64,000 nucleotides of DNA from DAIDKA01 sp963726995 (GTDB lineage: Bacteria > Pseudomonadota > Gammaproteobacteria > Steroidobacterales > Steroidobacteraceae). The DNA lies in NCBI GenBank assembly GCA_963726995.1, contig CAVSEP010000006.1, positions 248,001 through 312,000 of the forward strand, read 5' to 3'. A program made the position numbers and the translations under genes. The notes below the pieces were generated by a model. That model was not told where the DNA came from and searched no databases. It worked only from the letters and a program-made list of their open reading frames with translations. Numbering within the stretch: the stretch's first letter is position 1; the number at the start of each line of letters is the position of its first letter. Shown piece after piece: positions 9,642 to 17,886 of the stretch.

Positions 9642-10007
9642 CTAGTGAGCGAGCGTCGCCTGTGCCTTGGCCACCAGCTGGTCCGGCGAGACCGGCTTCA
9701 CCATGTAATCGACCGCGCCCTGGCGCAGTCCCCAGATCTTGTCGGTCTCCTGCCCCTTGGAGGTGACCATGATGATGGGAATGGCGCGGGTCTTCGGGTC
9801 GTTCACCAGGGTTCGCGTCGCCTGATAGCCGTTCATGCCCGGCATCACCACATCCATGAAGATGAGGTCCGGATTCATCTCCCGGGCCAGGCGGATGCCT
9901 TCGGCGCCATCGGCGGCGGCGGCGGTGCGGTAGCCGTGCCGCTGCAGGGCCTTCTGCATCACATGCAGCTCGGTGGGCGAATCATCGACAATGAGTACCA
10001 GTTGCAT
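9642..10007 (-). CDS. pilH: twitching motility response regulator PilH
   Basis: Single-domain CheY-like receiver, about 121 aa. It has the acidic pair in LVLIVDDSPTE, the phospho-acceptor Asp in LIFMDVVMPGMNGYQ, the Thr/Ser in IIMVTSKGQETD and the Lys in DYMVKPVSP. ATG 10007 is preferred over the in-frame ATGs at 10013 and 10016, because a GGGAG motif lies 9 nt before it and would touch the earlier ones. It starts 5 bp after the pilG stop. In the family model PilH acts on the retraction side of the PilG/PilH pair. Confidence 0.9.
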   Translation of the reverse strand: MQLVLIVDDSPTELHVMQKALQRHGYRTAAAADGAEGIRLAREMNPDLIFMDVVMPGMNGYQATRTLVNDPKTRAIPIIMVTSKGQETDKIWGLRQGAVDYMVKPVSPDQLVAKAQATLAH

Positions 10008-10012
10008 TGCCA

Positions 10013-10405
10013 TCATCTCCCTATGTGCGTTTCGATGGCGCTGAGCAGTTCGTCCTTGGTGAAGGGCTTGGTCAGGTAGTGTTCCGAACCCACGATGCGC
10101 CCACGCGCCCGGTCGAACAGTCCATCCTTGGAGGACAGCATGATGACCGGGATGGCACGGAACACCTTGTTGTGCTTGATCAGCGAACAGGTCTGGTAGC
10201 CGTCGAGGCGCGGCATCATGATGTCCACGAAAACGATATCGGGCTGGTGGTCGGCGATCTTGGCCAGGGCGTCGAAGCCATCGATGGCCGTGAAGACTTC
10301 ACAGCCTTCCTTGGCCAGCAGGGTCTCGGCCGTGCGGCGGATGGTCTTGCTGTCATCGATGACCAGTACCTTGAGGCCCTGGAGCTTCGAATTGGTGCCG
10401 GACAC
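10013..10405 (-). CDS. pilG: twitching motility response regulator PilG
   Basis: Single-domain receiver, about 130 aa, and first gene of the chemosensory operon. GTG 10405 is chosen as start (MSGTNSKLQGLKVLVIDDS) because AAGGAG lies 8 nt upstream; the frame stays open to 10477 but with no better site. Key parts are LVIDDSKTIRRTAETLL, the phospho-acceptor in IVFVDIMMPRLDGYQ, MLSSKDG and YLTKPFTKDELL, all nearly identical to Pseudomonas PilG. PilG is the main output regulator for pilus extension. It is transcribed away from gshB across a 195-bp gap. Confidence 0.9.
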   Translation of the reverse strand: MSGTNSKLQGLKVLVIDDSKTIRRTAETLLAKEGCEVFTAIDGFDALAKIADHQPDIVFVDIMMPRLDGYQTCSLIKHNKVFRAIPVIMLSSKDGLFDRARGRIVGSEHYLTKPFTKDELLSAIETHIGR

Positions 10406-10600
10406 GGAGACGACTCCTTCCACCTTAGGATCCCAATGGTCGCCTGCCCGAATTGCAGGCCGTTCGGGTTTTAACATATCGGCGGACCCCCTGCTATGTC
10501 AGACTCGTCACGATTTTGCACATAGATGGGCCGCAACGTTGTGCGGGGTTCTCGTCTTGCGACGTAACTCCCGGTCCTTGGGCCGTGCGAAACTGGCGAC

Positions 10601-11560
10601 ATGACCCGAAACATCCGACTTGCCGTTGTCATGGACCCCATCGCGGACATCAAGTACGCGAAGGATTCCACGCTGGCGATGCTGCTCGCCGCCCAGTCCA
10701 GGGGGTTCGAGCTGCACTATCTGGAGCAGCAGGACCTGTTCGTGCGCGACGGACGGGCGATGGGCCATTCGCGCCCCTTGAGCGTGCGGGCGGACCCTGC
10801 CTCCTGGTTCACCCTGGGCGAACGCCGGACCGGACCCCTGGGGGACTTCGGCTGCATCCTCATGCGCAAGGATCCGCCCTTCGACATGGAGTACATCTAC
10901 AGCACCTACATGCTGGATCTGGCGCAGGAGCAGGGCGCGCTGGTCGTGAACCATCCGCAGGGTCTGCGCGACATGAACGAGAAGGTGTACACGGCGTGGT
11001 TCCCGCAGTGCTGCGCCCCCACGCTGGTCACCCGCAGCATCGCGGACATGCACGCCTTCGCGCGCGAGCACGGCAAGATCGTGGTCAAGCCCCTGCACGG
11101 CATGGGCGGACGTTCCATATTCGTCACCGACCTGCACGACAAGAACCGCAACGTCATCTTCGAGACCCTGACCGACTACGGCTCCCGCTACGCCATGGTC
11201 CAGCGCTACCTGCCCGAGATCGTCGCCAGCGGGGATTCGCGGCTGCTGCTGGTGGACGGGGAACCGGTGCCCTACGCCCTGGCCCGCATGCCGGCGGCGG
11301 ACGACAACCGCGGTAACCTCGCCGCCGGCGCCCAGGGGGTCGGCCGGCCCCTGAACGAGCGGGACCGCTGGCTTGGCGCCCAGATCGGCCCCACGCTGGC
11401 CCGACGCGGCATGCTGTTCGTGGGCCTGGATGTGATCGGTGGCTTCGTCACGGAGATCAATGTCACCAGTCCCACCGGCATCCGTGAGCTGGACAAGCAG
11501 TTTCACCTCGACATCGGGGCACTGCTGATGCAGGCCATCGAGCGCCGGCTGCACGGGTAG
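10601..11560 (+). CDS. gshB: glutathione synthase
   Basis: ATP-grasp ligase, 319 aa, that joins glycine to gamma-glutamylcysteine in the second step of glutathione synthesis. The N-terminal signature is present (AVVMDPIADIKYAKDSTLAM), as are the ATP-grasp segments KIVVKPLHGMGGRSIF, ALTADD-like substrate loop YALARMPAADDNRGN and the C-terminal EINVTSPTGIRELD. Length matches proteobacterial GshB. It opens a plus-strand run gshB-tonB-like-yqgE-ruvX-pyrB. In Pseudomonas and relatives gshB also lies between pilG and a TonB-type gene, so the context supports the call. Confidence 0.95.
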   Translation: MTRNIRLAVVMDPIADIKYAKDSTLAMLLAAQSRGFELHYLEQQDLFVRDGRAMGHSRPLSVRADPASWFTLGERRTGPLGDFGCILMRKDPPFDMEYIYSTYMLDLAQEQGALVVNHPQGLRDMNEKVYTAWFPQCCAPTLVTRSIADMHAFAREHGKIVVKPLHGMGGRSIFVTDLHDKNRNVIFETLTDYGSRYAMVQRYLPEIVASGDSRLLLVDGEPVPYALARMPAADDNRGNLAAGAQGVGRPLNERDRWLGAQIGPTLARRGMLFVGLDVIGGFVTEINVTSPTGIRELDKQFHLDIGALLMQAIERRLHG

Positions 11561-11568
11561 GGGCGCCG

Positions 11569-12438
11569 ATGCGGGCACTCACTCCTCGCGAAGGCTCGGC
11601 CCCGGTCCGCGACCGGCTGTTGATGACCTTGTTTCTGGCCGCCCTGGTGCACGGCATGCTCATCCTGGGACTGACTTTCGCCGGCGGCGGCAGCCGCGAC
11701 AGCAACGCCCATGGCATCGACGTGCTGCTGGCCTCCGATGAACTGCCGACCGCGGAGCGCAATGATTCGGCGGCCTACCTGGCCCAGCGAACGCAGCTGG
11801 GGTCGGGCAATGTCTCCGGACCTGCGATCGCGCACAACCAGGCCGCCGAGGCCTCACCTGCCGTACCGGCCGGCGCGGCGCAGGGCTCCAGCCCGACCCG
11901 CCGGACGGCGGCCGGCGGCCACACCGATGATCCGGTGCTGACCACCACGGCCACCCGCACGGATGTCCGCTACTTCGCGGCCGAGGACCAGCCCCTGGCG
12001 CTGGAGGCCGCCGCGGCGCGGCCCGTCGAACCCGAAACCGGGCCGGTGCAACTGCGGGGGCCGAAGCGCGAAGAGCTGTGGATCACCCCGGACACCCGCG
12101 AATCCCTCATCGCCCCCTACCTGGACAGCTGGCGGCGGCGGGTGGAACGCATCGGCACCCTGAACTACCCGACGGCCGCGCTGCGTGCCGGGGTGGCGGC
12201 CAGTCCGGTGCTGGAAGTCGCCCTGGAGGCCGACGGGCGCCTGGCCAAGGCGCAGATCATGACCAGCAGCGGCTACCCGGACCTGGACGCCGCGGCGCTC
12301 GCCATCCTGAAGCTCGCCAGCCCCTTCGATCCCTTCCCGCCGGATCTGGCGGCGCGCTATCACACGCTGCGCTTCGCCTACGAGTGGCAGTTCACGGGCG
12401 GCCGGGTCGCCCCGGGGCACCTGGCCACCGTTCCTTGA
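11569..12438 (+). CDS. energy transducer TonB family protein
   Basis: Inner-membrane protein with periplasmic C-terminal domain, 289 aa. It has a short cytoplasmic N terminus, one TM segment (about residues 16-38, LLMTLFLAALVHGMLILGLT), a long low-complexity periplasmic region rich in Ala, Pro and Thr, and a TonB C-terminal fold (about 195-285) with YPTAALRAGVAASPVLEVAL, SSGYPDLDAAALAILK and a closing RFAYEWQF. No ExbB/ExbD genes are adjacent. It follows gshB by 8 bp and is likely co-transcribed. The partner receptor cannot be told from the window. Confidence 0.8.
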   Translation: MRALTPREGSAPVRDRLLMTLFLAALVHGMLILGLTFAGGGSRDSNAHGIDVLLASDELPTAERNDSAAYLAQRTQLGSGNVSGPAIAHNQAAEASPAVPAGAAQGSSPTRRTAAGGHTDDPVLTTTATRTDVRYFAAEDQPLALEAAAARPVEPETGPVQLRGPKREELWITPDTRESLIAPYLDSWRRRVERIGTLNYPTAALRAGVAASPVLEVALEADGRLAKAQIMTSSGYPDLDAAALAILKLASPFDPFPPDLAARYHTLRFAYEWQFTGGRVAPGHLATVP

Positions 12439-12494
12439 GCGCTCCGCCAAGTGCCGCCATACTCAAGCGGCACTCGAACAGAAGATGACGCGCC

Positions 12495-13055
12495 GTGACC
12501 CGATCCAGCTACACCAATCACCTGCTCCTCGCCATGCCGGCGCTCACCGACAGCGACTTCTCCCATTCGGTGACCCTGGTGTGCGAACACAGCGACAAGG
12601 GCGCCCTCGGAATCGTCCTGAACAAGCCCTCGCCCATGATGCTGCGCGACGTGCTCTCGCAGATGAAGCTTGCGCCCCGCGACGAGCAGATCGGCGGCCA
12701 GATCGTGCTGTGCGGCGGCCCGATGCGCACCGACCGCGGCTTCGTCCTGCACCGCCCGGGCGGCGAATGGGATTCCACTCACAAGGTCTCCGAACTGATC
12801 CAGGTCACCACCTCCCGGGATGTGCTGGCCGCCATGGCCCGCGGCGAGGGGCCCGATGATGCCTTCGTCGCCCTGGGGTTTGCGCGCTGGGACGGCGGAC
12901 AGCTGGAGCGCGAGATCCGCGACAATGACTGGCTGCCGGTGCCCGCGGACGAGCGCCTGCTGTTCGAGCTGCCCTTCACCCAGCGCTGGCAGGCCTCCTG
13001 GCAGTTCCTCGGCGTGGATGTGGAGAAGCTGAGCCTGACAGCCGGCAATGCCTGA
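12495..13055 (+). CDS. yqgE: YqgE/AlgH family protein
   Basis: Conserved protein of 186 aa (UPF0301, AlgH) of unsettled biochemical function. GTG 12495 starts MTRSSYTNHLLLAMPALTDS, the usual family N terminus (LLIAMP..D..F..SV). Family landmarks are SVTLVCEHSDKGALGIVLNK, VLCGGPMRTDRGFVLH and FVALGFARWDGGQLEREI. Its 3' end overlaps ruvX by 8 bp, the same pairing seen across gammaproteobacteria, where yqgE-yqgF precede the pyr genes. Confidence 0.93.
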   Translation: MTRSSYTNHLLLAMPALTDSDFSHSVTLVCEHSDKGALGIVLNKPSPMMLRDVLSQMKLAPRDEQIGGQIVLCGGPMRTDRGFVLHRPGGEWDSTHKVSELIQVTTSRDVLAAMARGEGPDDAFVALGFARWDGGQLEREIRDNDWLPVPADERLLFELPFTQRWQASWQFLGVDVEKLSLTAGNA

Positions 13056-13509
13056 GCCCCCCCGCGCCAATCCGCGCATCGCCCTCGCCTTCGACTACGG
13101 CCGGCGCCGCATCGGCATGGCCGCGGGCGACACCCTGACCGCCAGCGCCGCGCCACGACCGGCAATCGCCGCCCGGGAAGGGGTACCGGACTGGACCGCC
13201 ATTGCGCGCGAGATCCGGGCGCTCTCACCGCACGTGCTGGTTGTCGGTGTCCCCTATAATGCCGACGGCACGGACGGCACCCTGGCACAGGCCGCGCGCG
13301 ACTTCGGCAGCCAGCTCGCCGCGCGCTTTGCGCTGCCGGTGGCGCAGGTGGATGAACACGGTTCCTCGATGGAAGCCGGCAGTACGCTCAAGGGGCAGCG
13401 CGCCAGCGGCCAACGCCGCCGCCGCGTGCAGCGAGAAGACATCGACAGCGCCGCCGCCGCAGTCATCCTGACGCGCTGGCTGGCCGGAGAAGGGGACCGC
13501 AACAAGTGA
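13048..13509 (+). CDS. ruvX: Holliday junction resolvase-like protein RuvX/YqgF
   Basis: RNase H-fold nuclease family, 153 aa, implicated in processing the 5' end of pre-16S rRNA. The fold's acidic residues are seen in IALAFDYGRRRIGMAAGD (first Asp), VLVVGVPYNADG, a central VDEHGSSMEAGS (the usual DER(Y/L)ST motif is altered to DEHGSS) and a final EDIDSAAAAVILTRWL. It is a little longer at the N terminus than E. coli YqgF. The gene overlaps yqgE upstream and pyrB downstream (GTGA), indicating translational coupling across the three. Confidence 0.92.
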   Translation: MPEPPRANPRIALAFDYGRRRIGMAAGDTLTASAAPRPAIAAREGVPDWTAIAREIRALSPHVLVVGVPYNADGTDGTLAQAARDFGSQLAARFALPVAQVDEHGSSMEAGSTLKGQRASGQRRRRVQREDIDSAAAAVILTRWLAGEGDRNK

Positions 13510-14486
13510 CCGAAACCACCGTAACCACCCGCGCGATCACCCCGCAGCTGCGCGACAACGGGCACCTGCGCCACCTGCTGACCCTGGCGGGGCTGGACCG
13601 GGCCACCCTGGAGCATCTGCTGCAGCGCTCGCAGTCCTTCGTGCGCAACCTCGGCGAGCCGCCGCCGGCATCGCAGGACCTGGCGGGCATCACCGTCGCG
13701 AACCTGTTCACCGAGCCCTCGACGCGCACGCGGGTTTCGTTCGAACTGGCCGCCAAGCGCCTGGGCGCCGATGTCGTCAACCTGGAACTGCAGCTGTCCT
13801 CGCGGGTGAAGGGCGAGAGCATGCTCGACACCATCTATACCCTCGAGTCCCTGCACGTCGACGTGCTGGTGATTCGCGATGCCGAGGAAGGCATCCCGGG
13901 GCTGGTGGCCGATCATGTGCGGCCGCATGTGAGCGTGCTGTCGGCGGGCGAGGCCCACGTGGCCCACCCCACCCAGGGCCTGCTGGATGCCCTGACCATC
14001 CGGCAGCGCAAGCCGGACCTTTCCAAGCTTTCGGTAGCCATCGTCGGGGACGTGCGGCATTCGCGGGTGGCGCGCTCGGCCTACGACGCCCTGACCACCC
14101 TGGGCGTCGGTGAGCTGCGCATCGTCGCCCCGCCGGTGTTCATGCCGGAACCGGGCGAATTCCCCGGCTGCGCCCGGCATACGACCCTGGCCAAGGGCCT
14201 GAAGGACGCGGATGTGATCATGATGCTGCGCATCCAGAAGGAGCGCATGAGCCAGGCCTCGCTGCCCGATGCCGACCGCTACTTCGCCAAGTACGGACTT
14301 ACGCCCGAGCGCCTGCAGCTGGCGAAGCCTGACGCCATGGTCATGCATCCGCAGCCCATGAACCGGGGCATTGAAATTGCCTCGGACGTGGCCGATGGCC
14401 CGCAATCGGCCATCCGCGATCAGGTGCGCAACGGCGTCGCCGTGCGCATGGCGGTGCTCGCCGAGGTGATCGTCAACCGAAGTTGA
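13506..14486 (+). CDS. pyrB: aspartate carbamoyltransferase catalytic subunit
   Basis: Catalyses carbamoyl phosphate plus L-aspartate to N-carbamoyl aspartate in pyrimidine synthesis, 326 aa. The carbamoyl-phosphate loop STRTRVSFE is near residue 70, HPTQGLLD near 158, and aspartate-side residues lie in RIQKERM and MHPQPMNRG. GTG 13506 overlaps the ruvX stop. In Pseudomonas the same position carries pyrR-pyrB-pyrC', where a dihydroorotase-like partner is needed for the holoenzyme. Neither gene is here: the next genes are convergent pil ATPases, overlapping the pyrB 3' end by 14 bp. Confidence 0.95.
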   Translation: MTETTVTTRAITPQLRDNGHLRHLLTLAGLDRATLEHLLQRSQSFVRNLGEPPPASQDLAGITVANLFTEPSTRTRVSFELAAKRLGADVVNLELQLSSRVKGESMLDTIYTLESLHVDVLVIRDAEEGIPGLVADHVRPHVSVLSAGEAHVAHPTQGLLDALTIRQRKPDLSKLSVAIVGDVRHSRVARSAYDALTTLGVGELRIVAPPVFMPEPGEFPGCARHTTLAKGLKDADVIMMLRIQKERMSQASLPDADRYFAKYGLTPERLQLAKPDAMVMHPQPMNRGIEIASDVADGPQSAIRDQVRNGVAVRMAVLAEVIVNRS

Positions 14487-15627
14487 TCTTGGTCTCGAGG
14501 TTGGCGCGCGAATCGGCGTGCATCAACGCCTCATCCAGCGTCACCCGGCCCTGCTTCACGAGGCCATGCAGCGCGACATCGAAGCTCTGCACGCCGCGCT
14601 CGCCGCTGGCGATGATGGCTTCCTTGATGCCCATGACATCGCCCTTCTTGATCAGTTCGCCGATATGCGGGGTGTTGAGCATGACCTCCACCGCCGCCAC
14701 CCGCTTGCCATCCTTGCCCATCACCAGGCGCTGGGCCATCACGGCGCGCAGGTACTGCGAGAGGTCCAGGAAGATCTGATTGTGCTGCTCGCGCGGGAAC
14801 AGGTTGATGATGCGATCGAGGGTCTCGGCGCAGTTGTTGGCATGCAGGGTGGCCAGCACCAGGTGGCCGGTGCCCGCCAGGCTGATCGCGGCCTCCATGC
14901 TCTCCTTGTCGCGGATTTCACCCACCAGAATGACATCCGGCGCCGCGCGCATCACGCTGCGCAGCGCCCGGGCAAAGGACTTGGTATCCAGGCCCACTTC
15001 GCGCTGGTTGACGATGGAGCGCTTGTTGGTATGCAGGAACTCGATCGGATCCTCGATGGTCACGATGTGATCCGAGGAGCCCTCGTTGCGATGATTGATC
15101 ATCGCCGCGATCGTCGTGGATTTGCCCGAGCCGGTGGCGCCGACCACCAGCACCAGCCCGCGCCGGAGCATGATCAGATCGCGCATGACATCCGGCAGGC
15201 TCAAGGACTCCAGGCGCGGCATGTCGGCCGTGATATAGCGCAGCACCACGGCCGGATAACCGCGCTGCATGAAGATATTGACGCGAAAGCGCCCCAGCCC
15301 GGGGCGGGAGATGGCGAAATCGATCTCCAGTTCCGCCTGGAATCGCTCGCGCTGCTCCTGGCTCATCAGTCCCAGGGCCGTCTGGCGCACGACTTCCGGA
15401 GTCAGCACGTTCTTGTTGACGGGGAAGATCTGGCCCTCGATCTTGATCTTGATGGGCGCATTGGCGGTGAAGAACAGGTCCGAGGCCTTCTTCTCCACCA
15501 TGAGCTTGAACAGCGGCTTGGTGTTGAGGACGGTCTGCGCCGGGGACTCCCCGCCGGCGGGGCCCTGCGCGGCGCGCACCTCCGGTCCGTCGGCCTCCGG
15601 CAGCAGGTCCTCGCTGACCGCGTTCAC
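14473..15627 (-). CDS. PilT/PilU-family retraction ATPase, second PilU-like copy
   Basis: Hexameric secretion-type ATPase of type IV pili, 384 aa. The Walker A motif is LVVGATGSGKSTT, followed by an Asp box HIVTIEDPIEFLHTNK, Walker B APDVILVGEIRDKESM and a His box GHLVLATLHANNCAET. A 35-residue low-complexity N-terminal extension precedes the FKLMVEKKASDLFFTANAP start of the fold. The start overlaps the upstream pilU stop by 4 bp. Like the neighbour it resembles PilU more than PilT (FAISRPGLGRFRVNIF). It is a third PilT-type ATPase in the operon, where most relatives have two. Confidence 0.9.
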   Translation of the reverse strand: MNAVSEDLLPEADGPEVRAAQGPAGGESPAQTVLNTKPLFKLMVEKKASDLFFTANAPIKIKIEGQIFPVNKNVLTPEVVRQTALGLMSQEQRERFQAELEIDFAISRPGLGRFRVNIFMQRGYPAVVLRYITADMPRLESLSLPDVMRDLIMLRRGLVLVVGATGSGKSTTIAAMINHRNEGSSDHIVTIEDPIEFLHTNKRSIVNQREVGLDTKSFARALRSVMRAAPDVILVGEIRDKESMEAAISLAGTGHLVLATLHANNCAETLDRIINLFPREQHNQIFLDLSQYLRAVMAQRLVMGKDGKRVAAVEVMLNTPHIGELIKKGDVMGIKEAIIASGERGVQSFDVALHGLVKQGRVTLDEALMHADSRANLETKINFG

Positions 15628-16778
15628 AGGCTCTTGCCCCCGTCGACTTCCTCGCTGAGGGTCAGGCCGCCGTCGCCGGCATCCACGTGCTCACGCCGGC
15701 TTTCCAGCTTGATCCTCAGGCGCAGCTCGTTCTTGGAGTCGGCATTGCGCAGCGCATCCTCGTAGGAGATGTAGCCGCTTTCGTACAGCTCGTACAGGGA
15801 CTGGTCGAAGGTGCGCATGCCCAATCGCGTGGAGCGCGACATGACCTCCTTGATCTTGGCGACCTCGCCCTTGAAGATCAGGTCCTGGATCAGGGGCGAG
15901 TTGAGCATGATCTCGGTGGCGGCGATCCGGCCGGCGCCGGATTCGCGCGGAATCAGCCGCTGCGAGACGAAGGCGCGGGTGTTCAGGGACAGGTCCATGA
16001 GCAGCTGCTCGCGCCGCTCGTCGGGAAAGAAGTTGATGATGCGATCGAGGGCCTGGTTGGCGCTGTTGGCGTGCAGCGTGGCCAGCACCAGGTGGCCGGT
16101 CTCGGCGAACTGGATGGCGTATTCCATGGTCTCGCGGTCCCGCACCTCGCCGATGAGGATGACATCGGGCGCCTGCCGCAGTGTGTTCTTGAGGGCGGCA
16201 TGCCAGGACTCGGTGTCCACGCCCACCTCCCGGTGGGTGATGACGCAGCCCTTGTGCTGGTGCACGTACTCCACCGGATCCTCGATGGTCACGATGTGGT
16301 GCTTGGTGTTCTCGTTGCGGTGGCCGATCATGGCCGCGAGCGAGGTGGATTTGCCGGAGCCGGTGCCGCCGACGATCATGACCAGGCCGCGCTTGGTCAG
16401 CGCCACTTCCTTGAGGATCACCGGCAGATCCAGCTCCTCGAAGCTGGGAATCTTGGCGTTGATCAGGCGCACCACGGCGCCGACGGCACCCTGCTGCACG
16501 AAGGCGCTGACGCGGAAGCGGCCGATGCCCTGCGGGGAGATGGCGAAATTGCACTCCTTGCTGGCGTCGAATTCCTTGGTCTGCCGGTCGTTCATGATGG
16601 CGCGCACCAGCACGGCGGACTGCTCCGCGGTGAGCGCGCGATCGCTCTGCGGGCGCACCTCGCCGTCGACCTTGATGGCGGGGGGAAAGCCCGCCGTGAT
16701 GAACAGGTCGGAAGCCTTCTTTTCGGTGACGCGACGCAGCAGGTCCTGCATCAGCTTGATGGCTTGATCGCGATCCAT
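15624..16778 (-). CDS. pilU: twitching motility ATPase PilU
   Basis: PilT-dependent retraction ATPase, 384 aa. It carries Walker A MIVGGTGSGKSTSLAAMIGH, Asp box IVTIEDPVEYVHQHKGCV, Walker B APDVILIGEVRDRETM and His box GHLVLATLHANSANQA. The stretches ECNFAISPQGIGRFRVSAF and ALKNTLRQAPDVI are characteristic of PilU. The C-terminal 35 residues are an extra tail rich in Glu, Asp and Gly. It begins right after the pilT stop and overlaps the next ATPase by 4 bp, so the three ATPases form one operon. Confidence 0.92.
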   Translation of the reverse strand: MDRDQAIKLMQDLLRRVTEKKASDLFITAGFPPAIKVDGEVRPQSDRALTAEQSAVLVRAIMNDRQTKEFDASKECNFAISPQGIGRFRVSAFVQQGAVGAVVRLINAKIPSFEELDLPVILKEVALTKRGLVMIVGGTGSGKSTSLAAMIGHRNENTKHHIVTIEDPVEYVHQHKGCVITHREVGVDTESWHAALKNTLRQAPDVILIGEVRDRETMEYAIQFAETGHLVLATLHANSANQALDRIINFFPDERREQLLMDLSLNTRAFVSQRLIPRESGAGRIAATEIMLNSPLIQDLIFKGEVAKIKEVMSRSTRLGMRTFDQSLYELYESGYISYEDALRNADSKNELRLRIKLESRREHVDAGDGGLTLSEEVDGGKSL

Positions 16779-17819
16779 TTACAGAGCGTCCTTGTTGGAG
16801 GCCTTGTAGCGCGCTTCTTCCTTGCTCACCAGCCCCTTGGCAACCATGTCGGTCAGGCACTGGTCCAGGGTCTGCATGCCCTGGGCCTGGCCGGTCTGGA
16901 TGGCCGAGAACATCTGCGCGATCTTGCCTTCGCGGATCAGATTGCGGATGGCCGGCGTGCCGATCATGATCTCATGCGCCGCGATGCGGCCCCCGCCGTT
17001 CTTCTTGAGCAGGGTCTGGGAGATGACCGCGCGCAGGCTCTCCGAGAGCATGGAGCGGACCATTTCCTTTTCGGCCGCGGGGAACACGTCGACCACGCGG
17101 TCGATGGTTTTCGCCGCCGAGCTGGTGTGCAGGGTGCCGAAGACCAGATGCCCGGTCTCGGCGGCAGTCAGAGCGAGGCGGATGGTCTCCAGGTCGCGCA
17201 TTTCGCCGACCAGGACGACGTCGGGGTCCTCGCGCAGCGCCGAGCGCAGCGCTTCGGTGAACCCGAGGGTGTCGCGGTGAACTTCCCGCTGGTTGATCAG
17301 GCAGCGCTTTGACTCGTGCACGAACTCGATCGGATCCTCGATGGTGAGGATGTGATCCGGGCGATTGTCGTTGCAGTGGTTGATCATGCCCGCAAGCGTG
17401 GTGGACTTGCCGGAGCCGGTGGGACCCGTGACCAGGACCAGGCCGCGCGGCAGCATGCACAGGTCACGGAAGATCTTGGGCGCGGCCAGGTCATCGAGGC
17501 TGAGGATCACCGACGGAATGGTGCGGAACACGGCGCCCGCGCCGCGGTTCTGGTTGAAGGCATTGACGCGGAATCGCGCCAGTTTCGGGATTTCGAACGA
17601 AAAATCGGTCTCGAAGAACTCTTCGTAGGACTTGCGCTGCTTGTCGTTCATGATGTCGTACACCATGCTGTGCACTTCCTTGTGGGCAAGTGCCGGCATG
17701 TTGATGCGCTTCATGTCGCCGTCGACGCGGATCATCGGGGGTACGCCCGCCGAGAGGTGCAGGTCGGAGGCGCTATTCTTCACTGCGAACGCAAGCAGCT
17801 GCGCAATGTCTACGGCCAT
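16779..17819 (-). CDS. pilT: type IV pilus retraction ATPase PilT
   Basis: Main motor for pilus depolymerisation, 346 aa, the usual PilT length. The N terminus MAVDIAQLLAFAVKNSASDL and PMIRVDGDMKRINMPAL is classical PilT. Motifs are Walker A LVTGPTGSGKSTTLAGMI, Asp box HILTIEDPIEFVHESKRCLI, Walker B DPDVVLVGEMRDLETI, His box GHLVFGTLHTSSAAKT and the C-terminal AIRNLIREGKIAQ (the AIRNLIRE motif needed for retraction). It is the first gene of the pilT-pilU-pilU-like operon and diverges from yggS over 67 bp. A TATACT lies upstream on this strand, but no clear -35 pairs with it. Confidence 0.96.
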   Translation of the reverse strand: MAVDIAQLLAFAVKNSASDLHLSAGVPPMIRVDGDMKRINMPALAHKEVHSMVYDIMNDKQRKSYEEFFETDFSFEIPKLARFRVNAFNQNRGAGAVFRTIPSVILSLDDLAAPKIFRDLCMLPRGLVLVTGPTGSGKSTTLAGMINHCNDNRPDHILTIEDPIEFVHESKRCLINQREVHRDTLGFTEALRSALREDPDVVLVGEMRDLETIRLALTAAETGHLVFGTLHTSSAAKTIDRVVDVFPAAEKEMVRSMLSESLRAVISQTLLKKNGGGRIAAHEIMIGTPAIRNLIREGKIAQMFSAIQTGQAQGMQTLDQCLTDMVAKGLVSKEEARYKASNKDAL

Positions 17820-17886
17820 TGAAAATCCTCGAAGAACGGCAGGCGCGAGTCAATTTCGAGTATAGCGGAGGGGTTGGCCCACCCAT

